From contig JAVBVZ010000004.1 in NCBI GenBank assembly GCA_036679405.1, positions 291,804 to 355,803 of the forward strand: a stretch of DNA of 64,000 bases, read 5' to 3'. The notes beneath the pieces were generated by a model that saw nothing but the letters and a program-made list of their open reading frames with translations, was not told where the DNA came from and searched no databases. How positions within the stretch are numbered: position 1 is the stretch's first letter; every line of letters begins with the position of its first letter. The DNA is from JAEYKI01 sp036679405. GTDB lineage: Bacteria; Bacillota; Clostridia; Christensenellales; Christensenellaceae. This document shows, one piece after another, positions 50,716-58,579 of this stretch. The translations under genes and the position numbers were made by a program.

Positions 50716-52797
50716 TCATTCTTCCTCTTCTTTTTCCTTCTTATACTTTTCAATGACCTTTGCCGCCATCTGTGCCGGCAGTTCTTCATACCGTTCAAAA
50801 GTCAAAGCAAAAGTCCCCCGCGCCTGTGTCATGGAACGCAGGTCGGTGGCGTACTTTGTCATTTCACTCATAGGCACTTCAGCAACAACCTGTTGCTGTC
50901 CGTCGACCGGATTCATTCCAAGAATCCTGCCGCGGCGCCGGTTCATGTCTCCGATAATATCTCCCATATATTCATCCGGGATAATCACTTCGGCATGCAT
51001 AATCGGTTCCAGCAACACAGGATTTGCTTCCGCCAGTCCTTTTTTGTAAGCAAGGCTGGCCGCAACCTTGAAAGCCATTTCAGACGAATCTACCGCGTGA
51101 TATGAACCAAATACCAATACAGCCTTCAGCCCAACCACCGGAAATCCTGCCAAAACACCTTTACGGATACATTCGCGCAGTCCTTTTTCAACCGCAGGAA
51201 TATATTGTCTCGGAACTACGCCGCCCACGATTTTATCTTCAAATACAAAATCTTCTTCCCCGCCGTAAATAGGCTCAAATTCAATAACAACATCGCCAAA
51301 CTGTCCATGACCGCCGGATTGTTTTTTATGACGCCCCTGGGCTTTAACAGCTTTTTTGATCGTCTCCCGGTAAGGAACCTTGGGCTCGACCAACTCTGCC
51401 TCAACATTAAATTTGTTTTTCAACTTCCTGCATATGATTTCCAAATGCAGTTCGCCCATACCGATCGCAAGCATATCTCCGGTCTCGAGCTGTTTTTCCA
51501 GTTTAAACGTTGGATCTTCTTCCTCCAGCCTGTGCATACCAGCGTATACTTTTTCTTCATCCCCTTGTTTTTTCGCCACAACAGCCAACGAAATGCAGGG
51601 ACTCGGAAATTCAATGGGCGCAATCACTACCGGGTCGCTTTGTACGCAAAGCGTATCGCCGGTAGATGAATTCTGCAGCTTTGCAATCGCACCGATATCG
51701 CCTGCAAATATCTTATCGACATTAATCAGCTTTTTCCCTCTCATGATACCCAAGTTGCTGCATTTTTCATTTTTTTCAGACGCAGCGTTCAGCACCGTCA
51801 TATCAGATGTCAGCGTCCCACGGGCTACCTTAATAATGGATATTTTTCCCACAAAAGGATCCGCTATCGTTTTGATGATCTGCGCGGCAAAAGGAGCCGA
51901 AACATCCGTTTTCAGTTCAATATCTTTGCCGTCTTTATCCTTTGCTGAAATCGGTTTTCCCATATCTGCTGCCGGCATAAGATCTGCCAAAGCATCCAAC
52001 AGGGAAGACACGCCCAAATCAGAAGAAGCAGCCGTCACAAATACCGGAGCAATAGATCCGGAAGAAATTCCCAGGCGGATTCCTTTTAGCAGATCGTCCC
52101 GGCTGAGCTCCTGACCGTCAAAATACTTCTCCATCAGTTCTTCATCATTTCCAGCCGCGTTTTCCACCAGTGTTTCCCTGAGTTCGGAAACCCGTGCCGC
52201 CATGTTTTCCGGAAGGCCGGCTTCTTTTACAGCCTTGCCTGAAAAAATGTATGCCTTCATCGCAACGATATCACATACGCCTTCAAATTTACCACCGTTC
52301 ATAATGGGCAATTGAAGCGGAGTGACCGCTGCCCCGTATTTTGACTGGAGCGCATCTATCGTCTTATCAAAGCTTGCATTTTCTTTATCAATCTGGTTGA
52401 TTACCAAAGCCCTGGGCAAGCCATGTTTTTCACAATAATCATACGCCTTCTCGGCGCCGACCGGCACCATCCCCTGCGCATTTAAAAGAATCAGTGCGGA
52501 GTCGCCCAGCTTATAAGCAGCCAGTGCCTCGCCCTCAAAATCAAAAAAACCGGGGGCATCAATAAAATTGAGCTTCTTGTTTTTCCATTCAACAGGTGCC
52601 ATCGCAAGGCTGATGGATATTTGTCTCTTCATTTCTTCCTGATCAAAATCCGTTGCAGTGTTGCCGTCTTCAACTCTGCCCATCCGATCAAGCGCGCCGG
52701 AATCAAACAACATAGCCTCTGCCAGCGTAGTCTTCCCTTCGCCGCCATGACCGACAATGGCAATATTGCGAATATCCTGCGGGTTGTAATCCTTCAT
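50716..52797 (-). CDS. EF-G-like translational GTPase (divergent second copy type)
   Basis: The 693-residue product has the five-domain layout of EF-G: G domain, domain II, and domains III-V including PKVPYRETI near residue 470 and the C-terminal MSEMTKYATDLRSMTQARG. Its G1 motif, GHGGEGKTTL near residue 18, differs from the AHIDAGKTT of canonical FusA, as in the EF-G-like family of unclear function in Clostridia and others. Proposed roles in recycling or stress are inference. It is monocistronic. The ATG at 52797 follows GGGAGG. Confidence 0.88.
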   Translation of the reverse strand: MKDYNPQDIRNIAIVGHGGEGKTTLAEAMLFDSGALDRMGRVEDGNTATDFDQEEMKRQISISLAMAPVEWKNKKLNFIDAPGFFDFEGEALAAYKLGDSALILLNAQGMVPVGAEKAYDYCEKHGLPRALVINQIDKENASFDKTIDALQSKYGAAVTPLQLPIMNGGKFEGVCDIVAMKAYIFSGKAVKEAGLPENMAARVSELRETLVENAAGNDEELMEKYFDGQELSRDDLLKGIRLGISSGSIAPVFVTAASSDLGVSSLLDALADLMPAADMGKPISAKDKDGKDIELKTDVSAPFAAQIIKTIADPFVGKISIIKVARGTLTSDMTVLNAASEKNEKCSNLGIMRGKKLINVDKIFAGDIGAIAKLQNSSTGDTLCVQSDPVVIAPIEFPSPCISLAVVAKKQGDEEKVYAGMHRLEEEDPTFKLEKQLETGDMLAIGMGELHLEIICRKLKNKFNVEAELVEPKVPYRETIKKAVKAQGRHKKQSGGHGQFGDVVIEFEPIYGGEEDFVFEDKIVGGVVPRQYIPAVEKGLRECIRKGVLAGFPVVGLKAVLVFGSYHAVDSSEMAFKVAASLAYKKGLAEANPVLLEPIMHAEVIIPDEYMGDIIGDMNRRRGRILGMNPVDGQQQVVAEVPMSEMTKYATDLRSMTQARGTFALTFERYEELPAQMAAKVIEKYKKEKEEEE

Positions 52798-53010
52798 TTC
52801 AAAAAATCCTCCCAAGTTCATTCTTTATAAAAACGCAAACTTGCTTTAAAATTCAAAAATAGTAAATGTGGTTCAAAAAAATTAGCATTTCCATTTTAAC
52901 AGAAAAACCCGCATAAATAAATATTTTTTTAAAATATTATAGAATTTCTTTTTTATCTATGCAATAATAACAATAATTTAAAATAAATCTATTATTTTTG
53001 CGAGGTACCT

Positions 53011-53307
53011 ATGAATTTATCTCAAAAACAGTCAAAGGCAGTGCAGATTGCACTCGGTATCGCAAGCGGTATTGGCATTATGGCTTCCCTTTTTGCTTTC
53101 TCGGATTCCCAATATGAAAACACCATTTTCCAATGGCTCTGGGTAATACTTTTTGCGGTTGTAATGATTACACAAAAACAATTAGAAAAAAAATTCCAGA
53201 CACGGTTTGTCTTTTTCTTTCGGGCGTATATGATTTCCCTTATCGTAACGCTTGCCGTCTTTGTGATATTTGCTGTTGCAACAGGAAAATTTTCCACTAC
53301 AGCTTAA
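53011..53307 (+). CDS. Small membrane protein of unknown function
   Basis: The 98-residue product is not a family I recognise. It has three hydrophobic segments (about residues 12-30, 40-55 and 68-90) with a basic loop, KQLEKKFQTR, between the second and third. A GAGGTACCT ribosome binding site precedes the ATG. It is on the plus strand, divergent from the EF-G-like gene. The A/T-rich 210 nt between them shows no other gene. Confidence 0.7.
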   Translation: MNLSQKQSKAVQIALGIASGIGIMASLFAFSDSQYENTIFQWLWVILFAVVMITQKQLEKKFQTRFVFFFRAYMISLIVTLAVFVIFAVATGKFSTTA

Positions 53308-53498
53308 AAAGCCGCTTCTGCCGGTTGCTCTTTTGTTGCTTTAAGAATATATCCATGATAAAACTTCCGGTAAAGGCGGTAGATTTTGTGTTTTCTTGCT
53401 TCCGACACTTATCGGTGGCGGGCAACGTTTAAAACGCATAGATATTTGTGCCGCACAACCAAAAAAACGAATATTTATTTACGTTTAAAAACAAAAAA

Positions 53499-53531
53499 GC
53501 CGTTCCTCTGATTTTTTAAATCAGGAACGGC
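53499..53531 (-). terminator. Rho-independent terminator after purA
   Basis: A long stem with one bulge (53499-53514 with 53518-53531) is followed on the minus strand by TTTTTTGTTTTT. It also faces the plus-strand small membrane gene and has a weaker T tract on that side. The 190 nt between that gene and this stem hold nothing I can identify. Confidence 0.85.
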
Positions 53532-53582
53532 AATTTTTATGCATACAAATATTTTTATTCTTGTATTGTCATTTATGCACCA

Positions 53583-54857
53583 TCAGTCCATCACTAGATA
53601 TTCTTCTCTCTTGGCGCCGACAGAGACATACTTGACGGGACACTCAACGTATTTTTCCATAAGCTTCACATATTCAACGGCCGCTTTGGGAAGATCTCCG
53701 GGCTTACGGCATCCACTGATATCGCATCCCCATCCGTCCACGGTTTCAATAATCGGCTTGGCCGTCGCAAGTGCGTCGCCAAAGGGAAATTCATCCGTTC
53801 GTTTGCCGTCCACCTCATAGGCGACACATACCGGTATTTTATCCAAATAAGAAAGCACATCCAGTTTTGTAAGCGCAATCGCGTCGGCACCCTGTACGCG
53901 CACACCATAGCGGGATGCAACGGCGTCAAATGGACCTACGCGCCTTGGACGTCCCGTGGCTGCTCCGTATTCTCCGCCAGCTTCACGCAGCCGTTCAGCC
54001 GCCTCTCCAAATATTTCAGCCGTAAAGGGCCCTTCTCCCACACAGGTCGAATACGCTTTCATAATGCCAACAATTTCATCCAGTTTCTGTCCGGGAATTC
54101 CCGCGCCAATAGGCGCATAAGCCGCAATAGTAGAAGATGATGACGTATAAGGATAAATGCCAAAATCAATATCCCTGAGTGCACCGAGCTGCGCCTCAAA
54201 CATGACACTTTTCCCTTCCTTAACGGCACCGTGTAAATATAACCCTGTATCGCAAACAAAATCCTTAAGCTGTCCGCCATACCGCTCCAGCCAAGCTATG
54301 ACTTCATCCGCAGATATCTTGTCCGCGCCATAAGCACCGCTTATCGTAAGGTTTTTCCACTCTACAATACCCTCAACGCGTTTTTTCAAGGTGTCGCCAT
54401 CTAAAAGATCCCCCATGCGAATTCCTTTTTTCAGGTATTTGTCTCCATAAACCGGAGCAATTCCTCTGCGGGTCGAACCATATTTGGCGTCCTTTAATCG
54501 TTCTTCTTCCAAAATATCCTGCTGTACGTGATACGGCATGCAAATAATAGCCCTGTTGCTTATTTTAAGGTTTTCAGGCGTGATCTTGACGCCTTTCTCC
54601 CTAAGCCTGCCCATTTCCTCACACAGATGCTGAATATCAATCACCATGCCGCTGCCCATAACGTTCACGACATCCGGACGCAGTATACCGGAGGGAAGCA
54701 AATTTAATATAAATTTGCCCAGATCATTGATTACCGTATGTCCCGCGTTGTTTCCGCCCTGGTACCGGGACACGATATCATAATCGCTGGACAAAAGATC
54801 CACCATCCGGCCCTTTCCTTCATCGCCCCAGTTAATTCCAACCAGTGCAGTCAGCAT
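53583..54857 (-). CDS. purA: Adenylosuccinate synthetase
   Basis: PurA makes adenylosuccinate from IMP, aspartate and GTP in AMP synthesis. The 424-residue product has the N-terminal GINWGDEGKGRMVD with the GTP P-loop and catalytic Asp, then GNNAGHT with the catalytic His near residue 41, and TGRPRRVGPFD near 300. It is monocistronic, with its own promoter, leader hairpin and terminator. Confidence 0.97.
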   Translation of the reverse strand: MLTALVGINWGDEGKGRMVDLLSSDYDIVSRYQGGNNAGHTVINDLGKFILNLLPSGILRPDVVNVMGSGMVIDIQHLCEEMGRLREKGVKITPENLKISNRAIICMPYHVQQDILEEERLKDAKYGSTRRGIAPVYGDKYLKKGIRMGDLLDGDTLKKRVEGIVEWKNLTISGAYGADKISADEVIAWLERYGGQLKDFVCDTGLYLHGAVKEGKSVMFEAQLGALRDIDFGIYPYTSSSSTIAAYAPIGAGIPGQKLDEIVGIMKAYSTCVGEGPFTAEIFGEAAERLREAGGEYGAATGRPRRVGPFDAVASRYGVRVQGADAIALTKLDVLSYLDKIPVCVAYEVDGKRTDEFPFGDALATAKPIIETVDGWGCDISGCRKPGDLPKAAVEYVKLMEKYVECPVKYVSVGAKREEYLVMD

Positions 54858-54886
54858 AACTTTTTCCTCCTTAGGATCCCAAATTG

Positions 54887-54954
54887 AAGGCGTTTAAAGC
54901 ATTTTTCACGCTAAACGCCTTTCCTATGATACCATAGTTGTTTTCACACTTCAA
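54887..54954 (-). promoter_or_regulatory. purA promoter and leader hairpin
   Basis: Minus-strand TTGAAG (54949-54954) and extended -10 TGG-TATCAT (54926-54931) are separated by 17 nt. Immediately downstream, a 10-bp perfect stem (54887-54896 with 54912-54921) would fold at the very 5' end of the mRNA, about 30 nt before the start codon. The 160 nt upstream of the promoter, to the condensation-fold gene, hold nothing I can name. Confidence 0.65.
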
Positions 54955-55117
54955 GAAAACAAAAAACCATGTTGTTTATCTGCGCCCGTCTTGATAACAA
55001 GCATCTCTTTTATGCAGCGCCCTGCAAGGATTAACATACGCTTACCAAAAGAAATACCAGAAGGCCCCGCTCAAATCCCAGCCCGGCAAAAATCAAATTT
55101 TCAATGACGCACTGAGT

Positions 55118-56389
55118 TTATTTTTCTTTTTTTCTGATCGGGAGTTCATCTTCCACCATAGCAAGAAAGCACGTGATCGCGTTATAATCCTGCAGACTGC
55201 CGTACAAGTTACTGCTGAGCGTTATTGTGCCGGCAAAGCTGCTTAAAGCTATTTGAAAATGCGGGCGATACTTAATGGACCCGCAGAGAAAAGCACTTTT
55301 GATACTTGCCTTTTTAAAAAAAAGTTTTTTATCGTCAAGCACGCCAATATTGGTCATACAGATCGGCGGATTTTTCAGTGCAGATTTAGTTATTTTGTAA
55401 CTTGATTTTTTATTTAAGATCTTAAAGATCAAGGCAAGTTTCATAAAACCGTTCAAACCGATATCCGTAGACTTTTTTATTTTCATCATTGCATTTATCC
55501 TGAACACCGTTTCCTCAAAGCTTTCCGAAAGGCTTACCGGCACATGCGTGATCATTGTAGAAGAAAGATTGCTCAACGCGTCAAAACCGTCGTCTTCCGA
55601 ATATCTCCTCATATCCACCATGATCGGTATATGCAACAAATGTCCGTCCGCTCTAATTTTTTGCAAAAGCGCCCGGTAATAAGCGGCTAAAAACACATCG
55701 TTTATTGTAACATTGTTGCTTTTGCAATAAGCGCATATCTGCCTAAACTTTTCCGGCCCGATTTCACGCGTCAGTATAAACGGAAAAATCTTTTTATCTT
55801 CGCTTAAAGGAAAAATGATTTTCCCATTTTGATTGCTTTCACTGTTATGAAACAATAAAGATTTTATTCTGCTCCAAAAAGGGAATTTTCTTATTATGTT
55901 CTGAAAACCGCGGTCGCCGTCAATTTTAAAATCCGGTAAATACCCAGGCTCGTCTATCAAATGCGAATAAAAATCGGATAACAGGTAGAGGCAACTTTTG
56001 AATCCTGCGGCGTCGCAAACCATATGATTCATAATAGCGGACAGGGAATCGTTTTCGGACCGGTATAAGCAGACTTTGATCTGCGGGCCGGTCGATTCAT
56101 TGACCTTTGAAATTGTAAAATCCTCAAACGCTGTTTGATCATGCACAATAAGAAACGCATCCGCAAAGCCGGACGGATCTGCGTTTTCCCAATAATCATT
56201 GCCGCCATCATGCCGATAGACGCACGACAAGATGGGGATAGCTTGAAGCAGCATCATAACCGATCTTCTGAGCACCCCCTCATCTGTCTGTCCGTCAAAC
56301 CGAATCACGCAATGAAGTTGATGGTCGTTAAATTTTGTTTCCTCATACAAATATTGAACTTTGTCAAAGATTTCTGCTTTGTATTGCAT
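55118..56389 (-). CDS. Condensation-domain-fold acyltransferase-like protein
   Basis: The 423-residue product resembles stand-alone NRPS condensation or WS/DGAT-like acyltransferases: a two-lobed protein with the HHxxxDG motif region near residue 135. Here that motif reads NHMVCDAAG, so the second His and the Asp are kept but the first His is Asn. A later NVTINDVFLAAYYRAL matches the lobe-crossing helix of the family. No NRPS or PKS modules are nearby; the substrate is unknown. Nothing clearly terminates it. Confidence 0.75.
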   Translation of the reverse strand: MQYKAEIFDKVQYLYEETKFNDHQLHCVIRFDGQTDEGVLRRSVMMLLQAIPILSCVYRHDGGNDYWENADPSGFADAFLIVHDQTAFEDFTISKVNESTGPQIKVCLYRSENDSLSAIMNHMVCDAAGFKSCLYLLSDFYSHLIDEPGYLPDFKIDGDRGFQNIIRKFPFWSRIKSLLFHNSESNQNGKIIFPLSEDKKIFPFILTREIGPEKFRQICAYCKSNNVTINDVFLAAYYRALLQKIRADGHLLHIPIMVDMRRYSEDDGFDALSNLSSTMITHVPVSLSESFEETVFRINAMMKIKKSTDIGLNGFMKLALIFKILNKKSSYKITKSALKNPPICMTNIGVLDDKKLFFKKASIKSAFLCGSIKYRPHFQIALSSFAGTITLSSNLYGSLQDYNAITCFLAMVEDELPIRKKEK

Positions 56390-56446
56390 AACATCATCTC
56401 GTTTCTTTTTATTATATTCAAGTTATAATAAAAAAACCCGGCAATG

Positions 56447-57058
56447 TCATTGATCTATGTTAATACGCTGGCGCCGTATTCTGCTCAAAGCTTCAGGGGT
56501 AATTCCAAGGTATGACGCTATATGATACTGCGAAACCCGCCCCGGCAATTCCGGATACTTGTCTACAAAAATTTTGTATCTTTTTTTTGCGTCTATACTT
56601 AAAAGCTCTATCTCTCTCTCTTCTTTTTCAATAAAAAGCATTTGAAAATATTTTGAAACAACGCGCTGCCAGCATTCGTTCTCTTTCAGTAGTTCGGCAT
56701 AATCTTTCAATGTTACATACAGTAACACGCTGTCTTCCAGTGCCTGAAAAGAATATTTTGAAACCGTATTATCCAGTAAAGAATTATAAGCGGAAAGAAA
56801 CCGGCCGCTCTCCCTGAACACCAAACAATTTTCTTTACCGGCATCAGACAAATAATATACGCGAAACAGTCCCTCGGCAATAAAAGCCACCTTGTCCGGC
56901 CGCTGTCCGGCAGAAATAAAATGATCGTTCTTATTAATTTTTATAACATGTAACCTTTCTAAAAAAAGAGCTTTTTCTTTTTCAGGAATAGCAGCCAGCT
57001 TATCAAGCGTAGTCAATAGCCGCTCGATCCAGCCTTGTTCCATCACAAATTCATTCAT
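56447..57058 (-). CDS. Crp/Fnr family transcriptional regulator
   Basis: The 203-residue product has an N-terminal cyclic-nucleotide-binding-like beta-roll (about residues 25-120, including FIAEGLFRVYY). A C-terminal helix-turn-helix, SQYHIASYLGITPEALSRIRRQ, follows. No Cys cluster for an iron-sulfur cluster is visible, so it is not a classical Fnr. It lies between the condensation-fold gene and the Vat-like gene and may control them. The ribosome binding site AAGGAG is farther from the ATG than usual. Confidence 0.85.
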   Translation of the reverse strand: MNEFVMEQGWIERLLTTLDKLAAIPEKEKALFLERLHVIKINKNDHFISAGQRPDKVAFIAEGLFRVYYLSDAGKENCLVFRESGRFLSAYNSLLDNTVSKYSFQALEDSVLLYVTLKDYAELLKENECWQRVVSKYFQMLFIEKEEREIELLSIDAKKRYKIFVDKYPELPGRVSQYHIASYLGITPEALSRIRRQRINIDQ

Positions 57059-57123
57059 TCAGACAATCGCACTCCTTTTTTACGCTTTTGGTAACATAAT
57101 ATATCAGTAAATGAAACAAAAAG

Positions 57124-57759
57124 TTACTCCAACAACCTGATTTTTTTAAAATCGCCGCTGCACAGATTGTCCAGGTTTTTAAAAATCTTTTTTGAAGGCC
57201 AATTCCACCATTGCAAATTCAAAAGGTATTCAATCAAATCATCATCAAAACGTTTTCTGATAATCTTACATGGATTCCCGCCCGCTATACGATAAGCGGG
57301 GATATCTTTTGTAACAACCGAGCTGGCCGCAATAATTGCCCCGTCGCCAATATGCACACCCGGCATCACCGTCACATTCTGCCCAATCCAGACATCATTG
57401 CCTACAACGGTATCGCCCTTAAATGGTAAATCGTCCGGTTTGGGTGTTGACGTTTCCCATCCATTACCCATAATATTAAAAGGATATGTGGTCACGCTGC
57501 ACATCCGGTGGTTTGCCCCGTTCATTACAAATTCAATGCCTTTGGCAATCGCGCAAAACTTTCCAATGATAAGCTTGTCTCCCAGAAACTCATAGTGGTG
57601 CGTAACATGGTCTTCAAAATGTTCGGCTCCATTTGCGTCATCATAGTAAGTATATTCCCCTACAAAAATGTTGGGCCGTGAAATCACATTTTTGATGTAA
57701 CATATACGCTTAAGAGCTTCGTTTGGATAAACAGCTTCCGGATTCGGGCCGTACTGCAT
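57124..57759 (-). CDS. Vat-like hexapeptide acetyltransferase (xenobiotic acetyltransferase family)
   Basis: The 211-residue product closely resembles streptogramin A acetyltransferases (Vat) in length and layout. Landmarks are the N-terminal GPNP, VGEYTYYDD, KFCAIAKGIEFVMNGANHRM with the catalytic His of the family near residue 84, and the left-handed helix repeats GDTVVGNDVWIG and GDGAIIAASSVV. It likely transfers acetyl from acetyl-CoA to a hydroxyl of a small molecule. Whether it gives resistance cannot be told from sequence. A clear AGGTGAG site precedes the ATG. Confidence 0.85.
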   Translation of the reverse strand: MQYGPNPEAVYPNEALKRICYIKNVISRPNIFVGEYTYYDDANGAEHFEDHVTHHYEFLGDKLIIGKFCAIAKGIEFVMNGANHRMCSVTTYPFNIMGNGWETSTPKPDDLPFKGDTVVGNDVWIGQNVTVMPGVHIGDGAIIAASSVVTKDIPAYRIAGGNPCKIIRKRFDDDLIEYLLNLQWWNWPSKKIFKNLDNLCSGDFKKIRLLE

Positions 57760-57804
57760 TTCTTCTCACCTCACATTATTATTGATAAATGAACAAATAC
57801 GCTG

Positions 57805-58359
57805 TTATACTCTTTTTGCAAATAGACTTTTTACGTTTCTGGATAATGAGCGGGACCTTATATTGATCAACAATTCTTCAACAGCCGAAAGGCTTCCGGC
57901 TGCACAAATTAAACCGGCCGAAAAAGTCAGTCCCAGGACATAGCATAGGACAGGAAAACAAAACAGCAACAAACCTGTCGCCTTATTTGCATAGGTGTGT
58001 AAAAAAGCTATAGAATGATATTTTACAGCCCCAACTGTCAACGACGCCAAGCGGACTAAAATGATTAACCCGATCCACCACAGTATCCAAGGCGGCCATT
58101 GAAACAAAGGAATAAAAATAATCAGTATCGACCCAAAAAAGGCAACATCTGCAACGCTGTCAAAAATTGCGCCAAACCGACTGGTATTTTGGGTTTTTCT
58201 TGCAACATACCCGTCTAAAAAATCACTGATCCCACACAATATATATAAAACAAAAAACCAAGGCGAAAATACTTGTGTGTATAACAGCATAACAGAAAAT
58301 ACGATTCGCGCTGCTGTAAGTATGTTCGGTAACTGCTTTATTCTTGATCCACCCCTCAA
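57805..58359 (-). CDS. CDP-alcohol phosphatidyltransferase family protein
   Basis: The product of about 184 residues has five or six membrane segments. It carries the family motif D-x2-DG-x2-AR-x8-G-x3-D-x3-D, seen in SDFLDGYVARKTQNTSRFG and the following DSVADV. It exchanges CMP of a CDP-lipid for an alcohol such as glycerol phosphate or inositol phosphate; the acceptor is unknown. The start is unclear: the TTG at 58359 lacks a binding site and a TATAAT sits directly before it, while GAGGGGTGG would suit an AUA seven codons in. Confidence 0.85.
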   Translation of the reverse strand: MRGGSRIKQLPNILTAARIVFSVMLLYTQVFSPWFFVLYILCGISDFLDGYVARKTQNTSRFGAIFDSVADVAFFGSILIIFIPLFQWPPWILWWIGLIILVRLASLTVGAVKYHSIAFLHTYANKATGLLLFCFPVLCYVLGLTFSAGLICAAGSLSAVEELLINIRSRSLSRNVKSLFAKRV

Positions 58360-58360
58360 A

Positions 58361-58391
58361 ATTATATAGTGATCCTGCCAGCAGGATTATA
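58361..58391 (-). promoter_or_regulatory. Two -10 boxes flanking an inverted repeat
   Basis: Minus-strand TATAAT occurs twice, at 58386-58391 and 58361-58366, 25 bp apart. Between them lies an inverted repeat with 7-bp arms (58372-58378 and 58381-58387). This looks like an operator between overlapping promoters; no good -35 is seen for either. Confidence 0.45.
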
Positions 58392-58537
58392 GCATGTTGG
58401 AAATCAAAAAGAAACCCATCCTTCCCAGGTAGCATCACCTAAGCAGTACCGGTTCATCTGTTTATCAAAACGCAATCCTTCCGCTTTTCAGCGGCCTCGC
58501 ATTACAACTTCTCTTTGCCTCTTTCATTCCATAAAAC

Positions 58538-58561
58538 AAAAAAACTCCGGTCCAGCCGGAG
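58538..58561 (-). terminator. Rho-independent terminator after the LPXTG gene
   Basis: CTCCGG pairs with CCGGAG (58545-58550 and 58556-58561) around a 5-nt loop, followed on the minus strand by a run of seven T. It lies about 20 nt after the stop. Confidence 0.85.
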
Positions 58562-58579
58562 CCTTTTTATATACTGTAT

